A stretch of DNA of 64,000 bases from Methanomicrobia archaeon JdFR-19. Its GTDB lineage: Archaea > Halobacteriota > Methanosarcinia > DSM-18856 > Methermicoccaceae. The stretch spans positions 1 to 64,000 of the forward strand of contig MTMG01000017.1 in assembly GCA_002010075.1 (NCBI GenBank), in the 5' to 3' direction. Positions within the stretch are counted from its first letter, which is position 1; every line of letters begins with the position of its first letter. The notes beneath the pieces are model-generated. The model was not told the origin of the DNA, ran no database searches, and saw only the letters and a program-made list of their open reading frames with translations. Of this stretch, positions 56,282 through 64,000 are shown one piece after another. The translations under genes were made by a program, and so were the position numbers.

Positions 56282-57154
56282 ATGTTAACGCTTGCGATAC
56301 CAAAGGGAAGTTTAGAGGCTGGAACACTTCAGCTATTCAAAGAGGCTGACCTCGAAATAAAGAAAACTGAACGAGAGTACAATCCAAAGATAGATGACCA
56401 AAGGATAGGCAAAGTGAAAATACTGAGACCTCAAGAAATCCCGAAGTATGTTGAAGAGGGGTACTTTGACATCGGTATTTCTGGTTTGGACTGGGTACTT
56501 GAGAGCGGAGCGGATGTGGTTGAGGTTGCAGACTTACCATATACAAAACAGGGAATGGGCAGTGTTAGGATAGTGATAGCTGTACCTCAAGACTCGCCTT
56601 GGAACTCTCCAACAGATATAAAACCAAATTCGAGGATTTCGACCGAGTATCCCAATCTCACTTCCGAGTATTTTAAGAAATTGGGAATCCCTGTGGAGAT
56701 AAAGTACTCGTATGGTGCAACAGAAGCAAAGGTTCCAGAGCTTGTTGATGTGGTCGTTGATTTAACAGAAACTGGCTACACCCTCCTAAAGAATGGACTA
56801 AAGATAATAGGAACGATACTTGAGTCGACAACTAAGTTGATAGCAAATAAAGATAGCTGGAAGGACCCTGTAAAAAGAAGTGAGATCGAAGAAATCAGCA
56901 TACTTCTCCGTTCGGCCATAGAGGCAAGGGGAAAGGTCATGATAAAGCTCAACGCTCCTGAAGATAAACTTGATGCGATAATAAATGCTCTACCCGCTCT
57001 CAAGAAACCAACCGTTTCAGCCCTTTATAAGACTAATTATTATGCGGTTGAGACAGTAGTCGATAAGAGCGAGGTAAACATCTTGATACCAAAACTGAAG
57101 GGGCTTGGTGCCGAGGACATAGTGGAGATGAAGATATCGAAACTAATCTACTGA
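56282..57154 (+). CDS. hisG: ATP phosphoribosyltransferase, long form
   Basis: 290 residues. AIPKGSLEAGTLQLFKEAD opens the catalytic part, and DIGISGLDWVLESGADVVE and DLTETGYTLLKNGLKII are the PRPP-binding blocks. The C-terminal regulatory domain (from about residue 215, KLNAPEDKLDAIINALPALK and VETVVDKSEVNILIPKLK) marks the long hexameric form. First enzyme of histidine synthesis, usually inhibited by histidine. A TATA-like TTTTATAAAT is about 25 bases upstream. Confidence 0.95.
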   Translation: MLTLAIPKGSLEAGTLQLFKEADLEIKKTEREYNPKIDDQRIGKVKILRPQEIPKYVEEGYFDIGISGLDWVLESGADVVEVADLPYTKQGMGSVRIVIAVPQDSPWNSPTDIKPNSRISTEYPNLTSEYFKKLGIPVEIKYSYGATEAKVPELVDVVVDLTETGYTLLKNGLKIIGTILESTTKLIANKDSWKDPVKRSEIEEISILLRSAIEARGKVMIKLNAPEDKLDAIINALPALKKPTVSALYKTNYYAVETVVDKSEVNILIPKLKGLGAEDIVEMKISKLIY

Positions 57155-57164
57155 TGTGGTAGAT

Positions 57165-57668
57165 ATGAGGGTAACGATGGATCTGGAGCTTAAAGATGTG
57201 CCGGGAAAACTCGTAGAGGCTCTTCTTCCGTTTTAGGAAGTGGATGCGAACATACAGAGTGTTGTACATTTTAGGGACAAAAAAACATCAAGGGGTACGG
57301 TTTATGTGAAGGTTGTTGCTGAGACTACTCCTGAAAACATTGATAAGATTCTGGACAAACTCATAGAAAGAGGAATATCAGTTGCATCGTGTGGAGAAGA
57401 AAGACTCGTTGAAGAGGGTTCGGTTTTGGTGATTGGGCACATAATACATTCTGATATCAGAGACACCATAGACAAAATAGATTCTACGGGATATGCTGAA
57501 GTGGTTGAGTTGAAAATATCTATGCCAGCCATTGAAAAGCCATCTGCAGCATATCTTGTAATAAGAGCAAAAACAAAGAGACATCTTCAGAAGGCAATAG
57601 ACATACTCAAGCAAGTGTCTGAGGATAAGGAGCTTCTTGTGGTCGAGCCAATTTCTGGTATTATTTAA
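57165..57668 (+). CDS. ACT-domain regulatory protein with in-frame TAG
   Basis: 167 residues with TAG at 57234-57236 (codon 24) as sense. MDLELKDVPGKLVEALLPF, then TAG, then EVDANIQSVVHFRDKKTSRG is the standard first ACT domain; most homologues have IS or similar at the TAG. A second part (GYAEVVELKISMPAIEKPSA, RHLQKAIDILKQVSEDKELL) resembles the archaeal ACT plus DUF5612-type regulators placed next to amino-acid genes. It starts ten bases after hisG, so it may sense an amino acid. It ends in TAA. Confidence 0.85.
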
Positions 57669-57714
57669 AATTATTTAAATATTTATTCAGTCTTAAAGGG
57701 GTGAGGTGAGTATT

Positions 57715-58608
57715 GTGAAGGTAAATGGAGTTGAGATAGAGGATACTTTTGCAGAGGCGTTTCCGATAAAGGTTGGAAGATTTTTGATAACGGGAGCAAC
57801 GAGAAGATGGGCAGAAGTTGCAGCTCTGGAGGCAACGGGGTTTGGAACATCCGTTATAATGTGTCCAGCAGAAGCAGGCATCGAAAAGAGAGTGCGGGCA
57901 AGTGAGAGTCCAGACGGAAGACCGGGAGTTTACGTGCAAATATGCACATTCAGCTACAAATCCCTCGAAGACCAGATTCTCAGGAGAATTGGTCAGTGTG
58001 TGCTAACTGCACCAACAACAGCAGTTTTTAATGGGCTTCCAGATGTCGAGAAGCAACTCAACGTAGGATTCAAGTTGAAGTTCTTTGCGGATGGGTATGA
58101 GAGGGAAGTTGAAATCAGTGGTAGAAAGTGTTATGCGATACCGATGATGGAAGGAGAATTTATAACAGAGGAAAATGTGGGGGCAGTAGATGGTGTTGCA
58201 GGAGGAAACTTCTTCATTTTCGGTGAAAGTCAAATGGCATCTCTAACAGCCGCGGAAAATGCCGTAGATGCAATAATGGAACTCGAAGGCTCTATAACTC
58301 CGTTCCCGGGAGGCATTGTTGCCTCGGGTTCAAAACCTGGCTCAAAAAAATACAGTTTCATGAAAGCAACAACCAATGAAAAGTTCTGTCCCACGCTGAG
58401 AGAGTCCGTGGAGGATACGAACATTCCAGAGGGGTGCAAAGCAGTCTATGAGATTGTGATAAACGGTTTGAATGTGGAGGCAGTCTCACAAGCCATGAGA
58501 ATTGGGATAGAAGCTGCTACGAAGGTTCCAGGAGTTATGGGAATCAGTGCAGGAAATTATGGGGGAGATCTTGGACCATACAAGATAAACTTGCATGACC
58601 TCTTCTAA
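57715..58608 (+). CDS. ftr: Formylmethanofuran:tetrahydromethanopterin formyltransferase
   Basis: 297 residues from the GTG at 57715, preceded by aaaggggtgag; an upstream GTG at 57706 is possible. NGVEIEDTFAEAFPI is the canonical start, SPDGRPGVYVQICTF and KRVRASESPDGRPG the middle, GVVASG-like GGIVASGSKPGSKKYSFMKAT the C-terminal block. It moves a formyl group between methanofuran and H4MPT in the C1 branch. AT-rich TATA sequence (57669-57690). Confidence 0.96.
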   Translation: MKVNGVEIEDTFAEAFPIKVGRFLITGATRRWAEVAALEATGFGTSVIMCPAEAGIEKRVRASESPDGRPGVYVQICTFSYKSLEDQILRRIGQCVLTAPTTAVFNGLPDVEKQLNVGFKLKFFADGYEREVEISGRKCYAIPMMEGEFITEENVGAVDGVAGGNFFIFGESQMASLTAAENAVDAIMELEGSITPFPGGIVASGSKPGSKKYSFMKATTNEKFCPTLRESVEDTNIPEGCKAVYEIVINGLNVEAVSQAMRIGIEAATKVPGVMGISAGNYGGDLGPYKINLHDLF

Positions 58609-58634
58609 CGTTTTCCCCTTTTATTTTCCATTTT

Positions 58635-60032
58635 TTATTTTTCTGGGGGCCAGTTTTTCTCCATCCATCCTGGAATTCTTCCGGAGTCTTGTGGTCCGAC
58701 AAATACCTTCAAGCCCGTCAAATCCTCTAATTCTCCTTGAACTCTTGCAGCAAGCCCAGGTATCACAACAGTTCTGTGAGAGAGTTTGCTGAAGTCGAAC
58801 TCATCCAAAGTCTCTTTTATTTTCTGTGCAGTGAGTTGTCCTCCTGCAACTGCAGCCTCAACTCCGATTCCATCCGTATTCACAACAGCAAGATAACAGT
58901 CAATTCCGTTTGATGAAAGGTCACTTTCCACAGTATAGTATGTAAGAGCAAAGTTTGTTGTAACGAACACAGGAGAATTCTCATCAGGCTCTCCTATCTC
59001 CCTTATGCCTGCTTCAACCTGAACTGGTGTCCTTGGGTCGGTGTATATGGTCTCCCTTATATGAACCTCTGCAAGAAGAGAGTGCGGTTGAGTTCCATGG
59101 AGAATCAAAATATCTCCGTACTTAACAATCATTAAACTTGCAAGAACCGCCTCCCAGTATGATGCGCTCAGCTCATCTTCATACACGAGCCAAGCTGTTG
59201 CAGGCACACCCATCAATGGATATGCAATTTCTTTCTGTCCCTCGAGTATGGCACCCCTTCTCAGTTTGAGGAAGTTGTGGAATGTCTCTCTCAACTTCTC
59301 GCCACTCGGGAAAGTGCCGGGGTCGAGTACGAGTTTCTCAACTCCAGCACCTCTGAATGTTATGGCCATCGATTTCAAGAGATTGAGGTCTCCAAATGAA
59401 CAAAGTGTGACTGGAACATCGTACTTCATTACAAGTTCCAGCACTTCTTTCCAGTTCTCTTTGTTTGCTCCGTATATGAGCGGATTTCTATCTGAAGCAA
59501 CTTCCATACCAGCTTTGAGAACACTTGGGTCGAATGAACACAGAACAAGGGGGAGATCTGTTATTTCAACAACTTCCTTAACGGTCTCTTTAAACTTCTC
59601 CGGGTCTCCAGAAACACTTCTAATTGCTATTCCATCCAACGTCAGAAATTCACCTACATAGAACTTCCTAAAGTTTTCTATCTCCGAGACTCTTTCCTTG
59701 AGCTCGTCCATGTCCATGGTGTCCCATACATCATAGAACAAGGCGGTTGGGTTAAAGAAAGTGAGTTGATGTCTGTAAAGAACATCATCCCCTCCAATCT
59801 TAACAGCTCTCTCTCCCACACCAATCGTTATCTCCTTCACTTCGGGTGCGAGAAGCTCTGCCAATTTGTTGTATCCTTCCTCATCCTCCTTCACAAGAGG
59901 TATGCAATCCTCAAGTTTTGCATCTCTGTTGATTAACTTCGAAGCGAATGCCATACATGTTGGCTCTCCACACTCTCCGCAGTTTGTTTTTGGAAGTAGT
60001 TGATAAACCTCGAGAGGACTTTTTACCTTCAT
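58635..60032 (-). CDS. cdhE: CODH/acetyl-CoA decarbonylase-synthase gamma subunit (corrinoid/Fe-S)
   Basis: 465 residues. The N-terminal cluster motif is KTNCGECGEPTCMAFA, with C further at LEDCIPL. Then a TIM-barrel methyltransferase domain (AVKIGGDDVLYRHQLTFFNP) and a C-terminal corrinoid-binding domain (TTNFALTYYTVESDLSSNGID) follow. Together with CdhD it carries methyl groups between H4MPT-type carriers and acetyl-CoA synthase. It is directly after cdhD with no gap. Confidence 0.95.
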   Translation of the reverse strand: MKVKSPLEVYQLLPKTNCGECGEPTCMAFASKLINRDAKLEDCIPLVKEDEEGYNKLAELLAPEVKEITIGVGERAVKIGGDDVLYRHQLTFFNPTALFYDVWDTMDMDELKERVSEIENFRKFYVGEFLTLDGIAIRSVSGDPEKFKETVKEVVEITDLPLVLCSFDPSVLKAGMEVASDRNPLIYGANKENWKEVLELVMKYDVPVTLCSFGDLNLLKSMAITFRGAGVEKLVLDPGTFPSGEKLRETFHNFLKLRRGAILEGQKEIAYPLMGVPATAWLVYEDELSASYWEAVLASLMIVKYGDILILHGTQPHSLLAEVHIRETIYTDPRTPVQVEAGIREIGEPDENSPVFVTTNFALTYYTVESDLSSNGIDCYLAVVNTDGIGVEAAVAGGQLTAQKIKETLDEFDFSKLSHRTVVIPGLAARVQGELEDLTGLKVFVGPQDSGRIPGWMEKNWPPEK

Positions 60033-61349
60033 TCAGCTCACCAACCTCGTTATCCAGTCTGAAATCTCGGTATCATTACCCTTGACTGATCCAAATAAGG
60101 TGTTTGTAAGCTCTTTCAATACTTGGACACTCGTGGGATGCATCATCATAAACAAATCACATCCGGCAAGTGCAAGTGTCAGCCCGGTTATTATTTCCCA
60201 GAGTGGTCCTCTGAACTCTCTAGGTCCCCAGTCAGAGTCATCTTCGAGTGGAGAGGAGACCATCCACGCTTCTCTTGCACCCCACGCATTCGTTGTACCA
60301 GATGATATTGGAAAGCTGAGCTCATCATCTCCCATAAGTCCAGCGATTCTGATCCTCTCCATGTTCGTGTATGCATAGTCAAGACCGTAGCCGAGTGCTG
60401 CAGTTGTTGGATCAATGATTATTTGGTCCCTTTCAAGACCACACTGTTTCATTAACTTTCTATTCAACTCCTTCTGAGAGTTCAGGTCTATCTGTGTCCA
60501 TGCAAGCACAACATGGTTGTATTTTTTGGCAACCTCTCCTATCTTCACATAATCAAGGTTGAAGGATGCAGATGCCAACAAACACCTCTCCCCCTCTGCG
60601 ACTTCAGCGGCCTTCTCAAGTACATCTGGGTCTTTTTGAGGATTTCCAGAGCCACCTATCACTATTGGGACATCCACAGCCTGAAGAACTTCCTCAACGG
60701 TTTTCGATGCCTCTGCTGGAGAGGTATCCTTTATAGATGGGTCAGTACTTATCAAGTGTATTGTAATCATATCTGCCCCGAACTCTTTTACAGCTTTTTT
60801 CGCCCATTCCCCCGGGTCATGCATAACATCCTCATAATTCACCCTTACCGTCTTTGCCAATTGGATTGGCATATCAAAAACATCCAGAGTCACTCTATTT
60901 GGGTTTGGCATGGGGGCATCAAAATAATATGGAAGTGCAGTCTCGCCACCGATTGTTATGGTGTGCTTTCTTGTTCCTCCGTCCGAGGATGTTGCACCGA
61001 GTGTCACCTCCACTATCTTGTTCTTCCATTCAGTTATATGTCCAACAGAAAACTCTTCTTCAACGAGCGTGGCTGGTATCTGCTGAGCAACCGGTATTTG
61101 TCCCTCTTCTAGTTCTTTCCTCTCAGCCAGACTCCAAGCAGGATAGCCCAAGAACTGTGATATGTTCAGAAGGTGTGCAGCAATCTGTGCAAGCTCTTGA
61201 CCAATAGCGTATGAGAATGAGTTACTGACACCAGCTGGAAACTCCAATTCAACTTCTACATCTCCTTCAATTTCCACGTTCTCAAGTGCTTCAACCTTTA
61301 ACTTTTTCAGAAGTTCTCTTAGTTCGTTGATGTCTATTTCCTGAGGCAT
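60033..61349 (-). CDS. cdhD: CODH/acetyl-CoA decarbonylase-synthase delta subunit
   Basis: 438 residues. [43 protein letters not shown] and [21 protein letters not shown] are the family's barrel motifs. It partners CdhE in methyl transfer. The cooC gene lies 21 bases upstream and cdhE follows, making a three-gene transcription unit; cdhA, cdhB and cdhC are not in the window. Confidence 0.95.
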   Translation of the reverse strand: MPQEIDINELRELLKKLKVEALENVEIEGDVEVELEFPAGVSNSFSYAIGQELAQIAAHLLNISQFLGYPAWSLAERKELEEGQIPVAQQIPATLVEEEFSVGHITEWKNKIVEVTLGATSSDGGTRKHTITIGGETALPYYFDAPMPNPNRVTLDVFDMPIQLAKTVRVNYEDVMHDPGEWAKKAVKEFGADMITIHLISTDPSIKDTSPAEASKTVEEVLQAVDVPIVIGGSGNPQKDPDVLEKAAEVAEGERCLLASASFNLDYVKIGEVAKKYNHVVLAWTQIDLNSQKELNRKLMKQCGLERDQIIIDPTTAALGYGLDYAYTNMERIRIAGLMGDDELSFPISSGTTNAWGAREAWMVSSPLEDDSDWGPREFRGPLWEIITGLTLALAGCDLFMMMHPTSVQVLKELTNTLFGSVKGNDTEISDWITRLVS

Positions 61350-61370
61350 GCTCTACAAAACCCCTTATCC

Positions 61371-62120
61371 TTATAAGTTTCTTTCGTTGATAAGTCGCTC
61401 TGCAATCTGAGAAACAACCTCATACGAGCTTAGATGTGTGTGGATTGGCTCCCCTTTCAGGTCAAGTTCTGCCAGTCGAGAATCAAATGGTATTGTGCCT
61501 ATGACGTCTATCCTAATTTCCTCAGCCTCTTTCATCATCTTGTCTCTGTTTGACTCATTGACTTTGTTTAGTATAAGATACAGCTTCCCGATACCAATAT
61601 CTAGTTTTGAAGACAGTTCTTTTATACGCTGGGCAGTCTTTACACCGCGTTTTGATGCATCAGCAACCACAAGCACATAGTCCACATCTCTTATCAGCTT
61701 TCTACTTATATGCTCAAGACCCGCGGATGTGTCTATGACGACCACATCGTAGTTGTGCATGATTCTGTCCATTATACCTCTCAATAGGTTGTTAACATAG
61801 CAATAACATCCTGGGCCATCTGGCCTCCCCATCACGAGCAAGTCGTATTCCTCTTCCACCATGACCTCGTATATCTTAGCTTCAAATATTGCTTCTTTAT
61901 TTGAGTCTGGTGGCATGGCATCTCTTTCTTCAAGCATGAATTCTCTCATATCTCCAACCGTCTTCTCAACCTCCACCCCAAGAACATCTGCAAGGTTGGA
62001 GTCTGGGTCTGAATCAATCGCAAGGACAGTCATACCCTTGTTTACAAAGTATCTGATGAGCATACCAGCCACAACTGTCTTTCCAGTGCCACCCTTACCT
62101 GTAACTGCTATCGTTATCAT
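61371..62120 (-). CDS. cooC: CO dehydrogenase maturation ATPase CooC
   Basis: 249 residues. The P-loop is VTGKGGTGKTVVAGML at the N-terminus, GPGCYCYVNNLLRGI carries the paired cysteines that bind nickel between subunits, and VIDTSAGLEHISRKL is the Walker B and switch region. It helps load nickel into the CODH active site. Placed directly before cdhD. Confidence 0.95.
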   Translation of the reverse strand: MITIAVTGKGGTGKTVVAGMLIRYFVNKGMTVLAIDSDPDSNLADVLGVEVEKTVGDMREFMLEERDAMPPDSNKEAIFEAKIYEVMVEEEYDLLVMGRPDGPGCYCYVNNLLRGIMDRIMHNYDVVVIDTSAGLEHISRKLIRDVDYVLVVADASKRGVKTAQRIKELSSKLDIGIGKLYLILNKVNESNRDKMMKEAEEIRIDVIGTIPFDSRLAELDLKGEPIHTHLSSYEVVSQIAERLINERNL

Positions 62121-62145
62121 GGGGATTTACCCTCATTTCTCATTG

Positions 62146-62180
62146 ATTATAAAATTTTGGGAGAAAGTTTTATAAATATA
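62146..62180. promoter_or_regulatory. Divergent TATA boxes of cooC-cdh and thi4
   Basis: On the + strand TTTTATAAATATA (62168-62180) lies about 20-30 bases before the thi4 ATG. On the minus strand ATTTTATAATC (62147-62157) lies about 30 bases before cooC. The two promoters are about 20 bases apart and could be linked by one regulator; no palindrome was identified. Confidence 0.5.
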
Positions 62181-62200
62181 GAGCATTAAAAACCACCTTC

Positions 62201-62983
62201 ATGGTTGTCAAGTTTGCAGATGTTGGAGAACAGGAGGTCACAAGAGCGATAGTCTCCAGATTTTCAGATATGCTTGAAGAATACTCGTTTTCAGACGTTA
62301 TAGTCGTCGGCGGAGGGCCTGCTGGACTGATGACTGCAAAGGAACTTGCGCATGAAAATGTAAAGGTGTTGTTAGTTGAGAGGAATAATTATTTGGGGGG
62401 CGGATTCTGGCTTGGCGGATTCTTGATGAATAAAGTAACGGTGAGAGAGCCAGCCAATGAAATCCTTGACGAGCTTGGAATTCCCCATGAAGAATATACA
62501 AAAGGGCTTTATATTGCAGATGGCCCTCACGCATGCTCCAAACTTATAGCATCAACATGTGATGCAGGGGTCAAAATACTCAACATGACTACCTTTGATG
62601 ATGTTGTGCTGAGAGGAGGAAATAGAGTTTCAGGGGCTGTGGTCAACTGGACACCAGTCACTGCACTGCCAAGAGAGATATCGTGTGTTGACCCAATTGC
62701 GTTGGAGTCAAAGTTCGTCGTTGATGCAACAGGACATGATGCCCAAGTTGCATCGAGACTCAGAGAAAGAGGTTTGCTTGAGGTTCCCGGACATGGTGGA
62801 ATGTGGGTTAAGATGTCGGAGGACTTGGTGGTTGAAAACACAGGAGAAGCTTATCCAGGTTTAATCGTTGCAGGAATGGCTGTTGCAACAGTGTATGCAT
62901 TGCCAAGAATGGGACCAACATTTGGCTCTATGTTGCTGTCAGGAAAAAAGGCTGCTGAAACAATTCTTGAAAAACTAGATTGA
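62201..62983 (+). CDS. thi4: Thiamine thiazole synthase Thi4 with Cys at the donor site
   Basis: 260 residues. [19 protein letters not shown] is the dinucleotide-binding motif, [12 protein letters not shown] and [20 protein letters not shown] later blocks. SCVDP at C162 aligns with the plant motif SCMDP, whose Cys gives up its sulfur in the suicidal reaction; the Mj enzyme has His there. [10 protein letters not shown] follows. It makes the thiazole moiety of thiamin from NAD and glycine. Confidence 0.93.
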   Translation: MVVKFADVGEQEVTRAIVSRFSDMLEEYSFSDVIVVGGGPAGLMTAKELAHENVKVLLVERNNYLGGGFWLGGFLMNKVTVREPANEILDELGIPHEEYTKGLYIADGPHACSKLIASTCDAGVKILNMTTFDDVVLRGGNRVSGAVVNWTPVTALPREISCVDPIALESKFVVDATGHDAQVASRLRERGLLEVPGHGGMWVKMSEDLVVENTGEAYPGLIVAGMAVATVYALPRMGPTFGSMLLSGKKAAETILEKLD

Positions 62984-63020
62984 CCTAAAAACTCTGTTGA
63001 GTTGGTCGAGATTGGGGGTC

Positions 63021-63788
63021 TCAGAGGGCGAGACTCCCTGTTCTATATCCTTCGAGGTCTATACACACGTACGAAAACCCCACTCTCTTTATGCCACTGA
63101 TTATTTTATCTCTCAATTCAAAAGCTTTGGATATCTCATCTGGAGATAGTTCTATTCTTGCAATTTTTCCATGGTATCTTACTCTAACAACTCTAAATCC
63201 AAGAGAATAAAGAATATCCTCTGCTTTTTCAATTTTTTTAAGTTTTTCATGTGTTATTTCGTCTCCGAAAGGTATTCTTGATGAAAGACATGCCATACTT
63301 GGTTTATTCCAGTTCGGAAGACCCAAAGACTTTGCCATTTCTCTTATTTCCTCCTTTGTATAGCGAATAAGTGGTGTTTTTACACCCATTTCAATGATTG
63401 CTTTATAGCCAGGTCTATGTCCTTTCAGTTCATCTCTATTTGTACCATCGACCAAAGTGGTGTATCCAAGTTCTCTTCCAAACTCATACAGTCTCTTGAA
63501 TATGGATAACTTACAGTAATAACATCTGTCTTTGCTGTTTTTGAAGTAGTTTTCATCATGCTCGTGATTTATTATGTAATGCTTAATACCAATCCAATTT
63601 GCAATTTCTTTTGCCTGCTCCAACTCTCTTTCTGGCATACTACCATCGTTCACAGTCACAGCTATGCTATCGTTTCCAAGCACATCGAAACAGAGTTTTG
63701 CAAGCAGGCTTGAATCAACACCCCCAGAATACGCAACAATGACCCTTCCAAACTTCTTGATCTCTCTTTCAATATCCTTGAGCATCAT
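63021..63788 (-). CDS. larE: LarE-like sulfur transferase for a nickel-pincer cofactor
   Basis: 255 residues. YSGGVDSSLLAKL is the PP-loop. DRCYYCKLSIFKRLYE and KPSMACLSSRIPFG hold the cysteines; the CxxC plus a third Cys suggests the iron-sulfur-cluster form of LarE rather than the single sacrificial Cys form. LarE adds sulfur to the lactate racemase nickel cofactor. LarB and LarC are not in the window. Divergent from SepCysS, with TATA-like sequence between (63789-63826). Confidence 0.85.
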   Translation of the reverse strand: MMLKDIEREIKKFGRVIVAYSGGVDSSLLAKLCFDVLGNDSIAVTVNDGSMPERELEQAKEIANWIGIKHYIINHEHDENYFKNSKDRCYYCKLSIFKRLYEFGRELGYTTLVDGTNRDELKGHRPGYKAIIEMGVKTPLIRYTKEEIREMAKSLGLPNWNKPSMACLSSRIPFGDEITHEKLKKIEKAEDILYSLGFRVVRVRYHGKIARIELSPDEISKAFELRDKIISGIKRVGFSYVCIDLEGYRTGSLAL

Positions 63789-63826
63789 AAGTACATTATA
63801 TATACTATATAATAAACTAACCAGAC

Positions 63827-64000
63827 ATGAACCTCGAAAGATACTCTCCCAAAAATCTGAGAAGGCCTTCCTATGGCTATATCAACGTACATCCCATACA
63901 GAGAGGTGGGATACTAACAGAAGAGGCAAGAGAAGTTTTGGTTGAGTGGGCAGATGGATACTCTATCTGTGATATGTGTGTGAAGGGGAGAGTTGACCTA
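63827..64000 (+). CDS. pscS: O-phosphoseryl-tRNA:Cys-tRNA synthase (SepCysS), 3'-truncated
   Basis: The first 58 residues; the frame runs off the window edge. [20 protein letters not shown] and [16 protein letters not shown] are the conserved SepCysS N-terminus, a PLP enzyme that converts Sep-tRNA-Cys to Cys-tRNA-Cys. With SepRS this is the indirect Cys route of methanogens and relatives. The start ATG follows an AT-rich promoter. Confidence 0.92.
   Translation, partial: MNLERYSPKNLRRPSYGYINVHPIQRGGILTEEAREVLVEWADGYSICDMCVKGRVDL

Noticed and set aside
1-64000. Selenocysteine or TGA recoding
   Set aside because: TGA ends many conserved proteins at their expected C-termini, and I found no conserved protein interrupted by TGA.
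1-64000. CRISPR arrays, insertion sequences or long repeats
   Set aside because: I saw no regularly spaced repeat, transposase or terminal inverted repeat. The accessory region at 1-2605 has no integrase or attachment site visible.

Overview
The window is from an archaeal chromosome. It carries archaeal-type ribosomal proteins (S4e, L19e, L32e, RNase P Rpp29), SecY, Cbf5, archaeal ThrRS and CMP kinase, and TATA boxes ahead of genes that often lack a long leader. C1 enzymes (formylmethanofuran:H4MPT formyltransferase, CODH/acetyl-CoA synthase gamma and delta subunits with CooC, an FwdF-like polyferredoxin) and the start of a SepCysS gene point to an anaerobic methanogen relative: a methanogen, methane or alkane oxidiser, Archaeoglobus-like or Hydrothermarchaeota-like lineage. 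I cannot fix the lineage, and no mcr genes are present.

The most important observation is the use of TAG. Eight genes are each split by in-frame TAG into pieces that together make one normal-length conserved protein: PIN-GNAT-EVE (1130-2605), purN, a hydrogenase maturation protease (two TAGs), class II ribonucleotide reductase, leuS, purA, an AIR-synthase/HypE-like protein and an ACT-domain protein. No gene is interrupted by TAA or TGA, and almost every intact gene ends in TAA or TGA. TAG is therefore very probably a sense codon here, most likely pyrrolysine, in housekeeping genes and not only in methylamine methyltransferases. The pyl genes are not in this window.

Layout. 1-2605: accessory region with a phosphoesterase fragment, an ASCH protein and the PIN-GNAT-EVE protein. 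2703-19390: a small membrane protein, then a long + strand ribosomal operon (SPOUT methyltransferase, L3 to L15, secY, adk, an EMC3-like protein, cmk, cbf5). 19423-27360: tRNA-Ser, a CooC-like ATPase, a TrmO-like protein, a cobalamin/siderophore-type ABC importer, thrS, and purN/glmU on the minus strand. 27515-36902: a soluble two-subunit [NiFe] hydrogenase with its protease and hypB, hypA, hypD on +, meeting hypE, hypC, hypF and cobO on the minus strand; these continue the operon of the B12-dependent nrdJ. 38753-46655: leuS, purA, two radical SAM genes around ribL, tRNA-Ile, aspartate dehydrogenase and an HTH regulator.

46694-53631 is a minus-strand stretch with a GalT-like protein, GT3-like glycogen synthase, FwdF-like polyferredoxin and a DUF1858 protein, then MATE, MBL-fold and VIT-type membrane proteins. 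53692-58608: RNA-ligase-partner PIN protein, YjbQ, AIR-synthase-like protein, tRNA-Val, hisG, ACT protein and ftr. 58635-62120: cooC-cdhD-cdhE on the minus strand. 62201-64000: a Thi4 with a Cys at the plant/yeast sulfur-donor position, larE, and the 5' part of SepCysS.

Nickel and cobalamin run through the region: [NiFe] hydrogenase with its Hyp set, CODH/ACS subunits with CooC, LarE, and cobO beside the B12-dependent reductase. Several of these depend on TAG readthrough for a full-length product.
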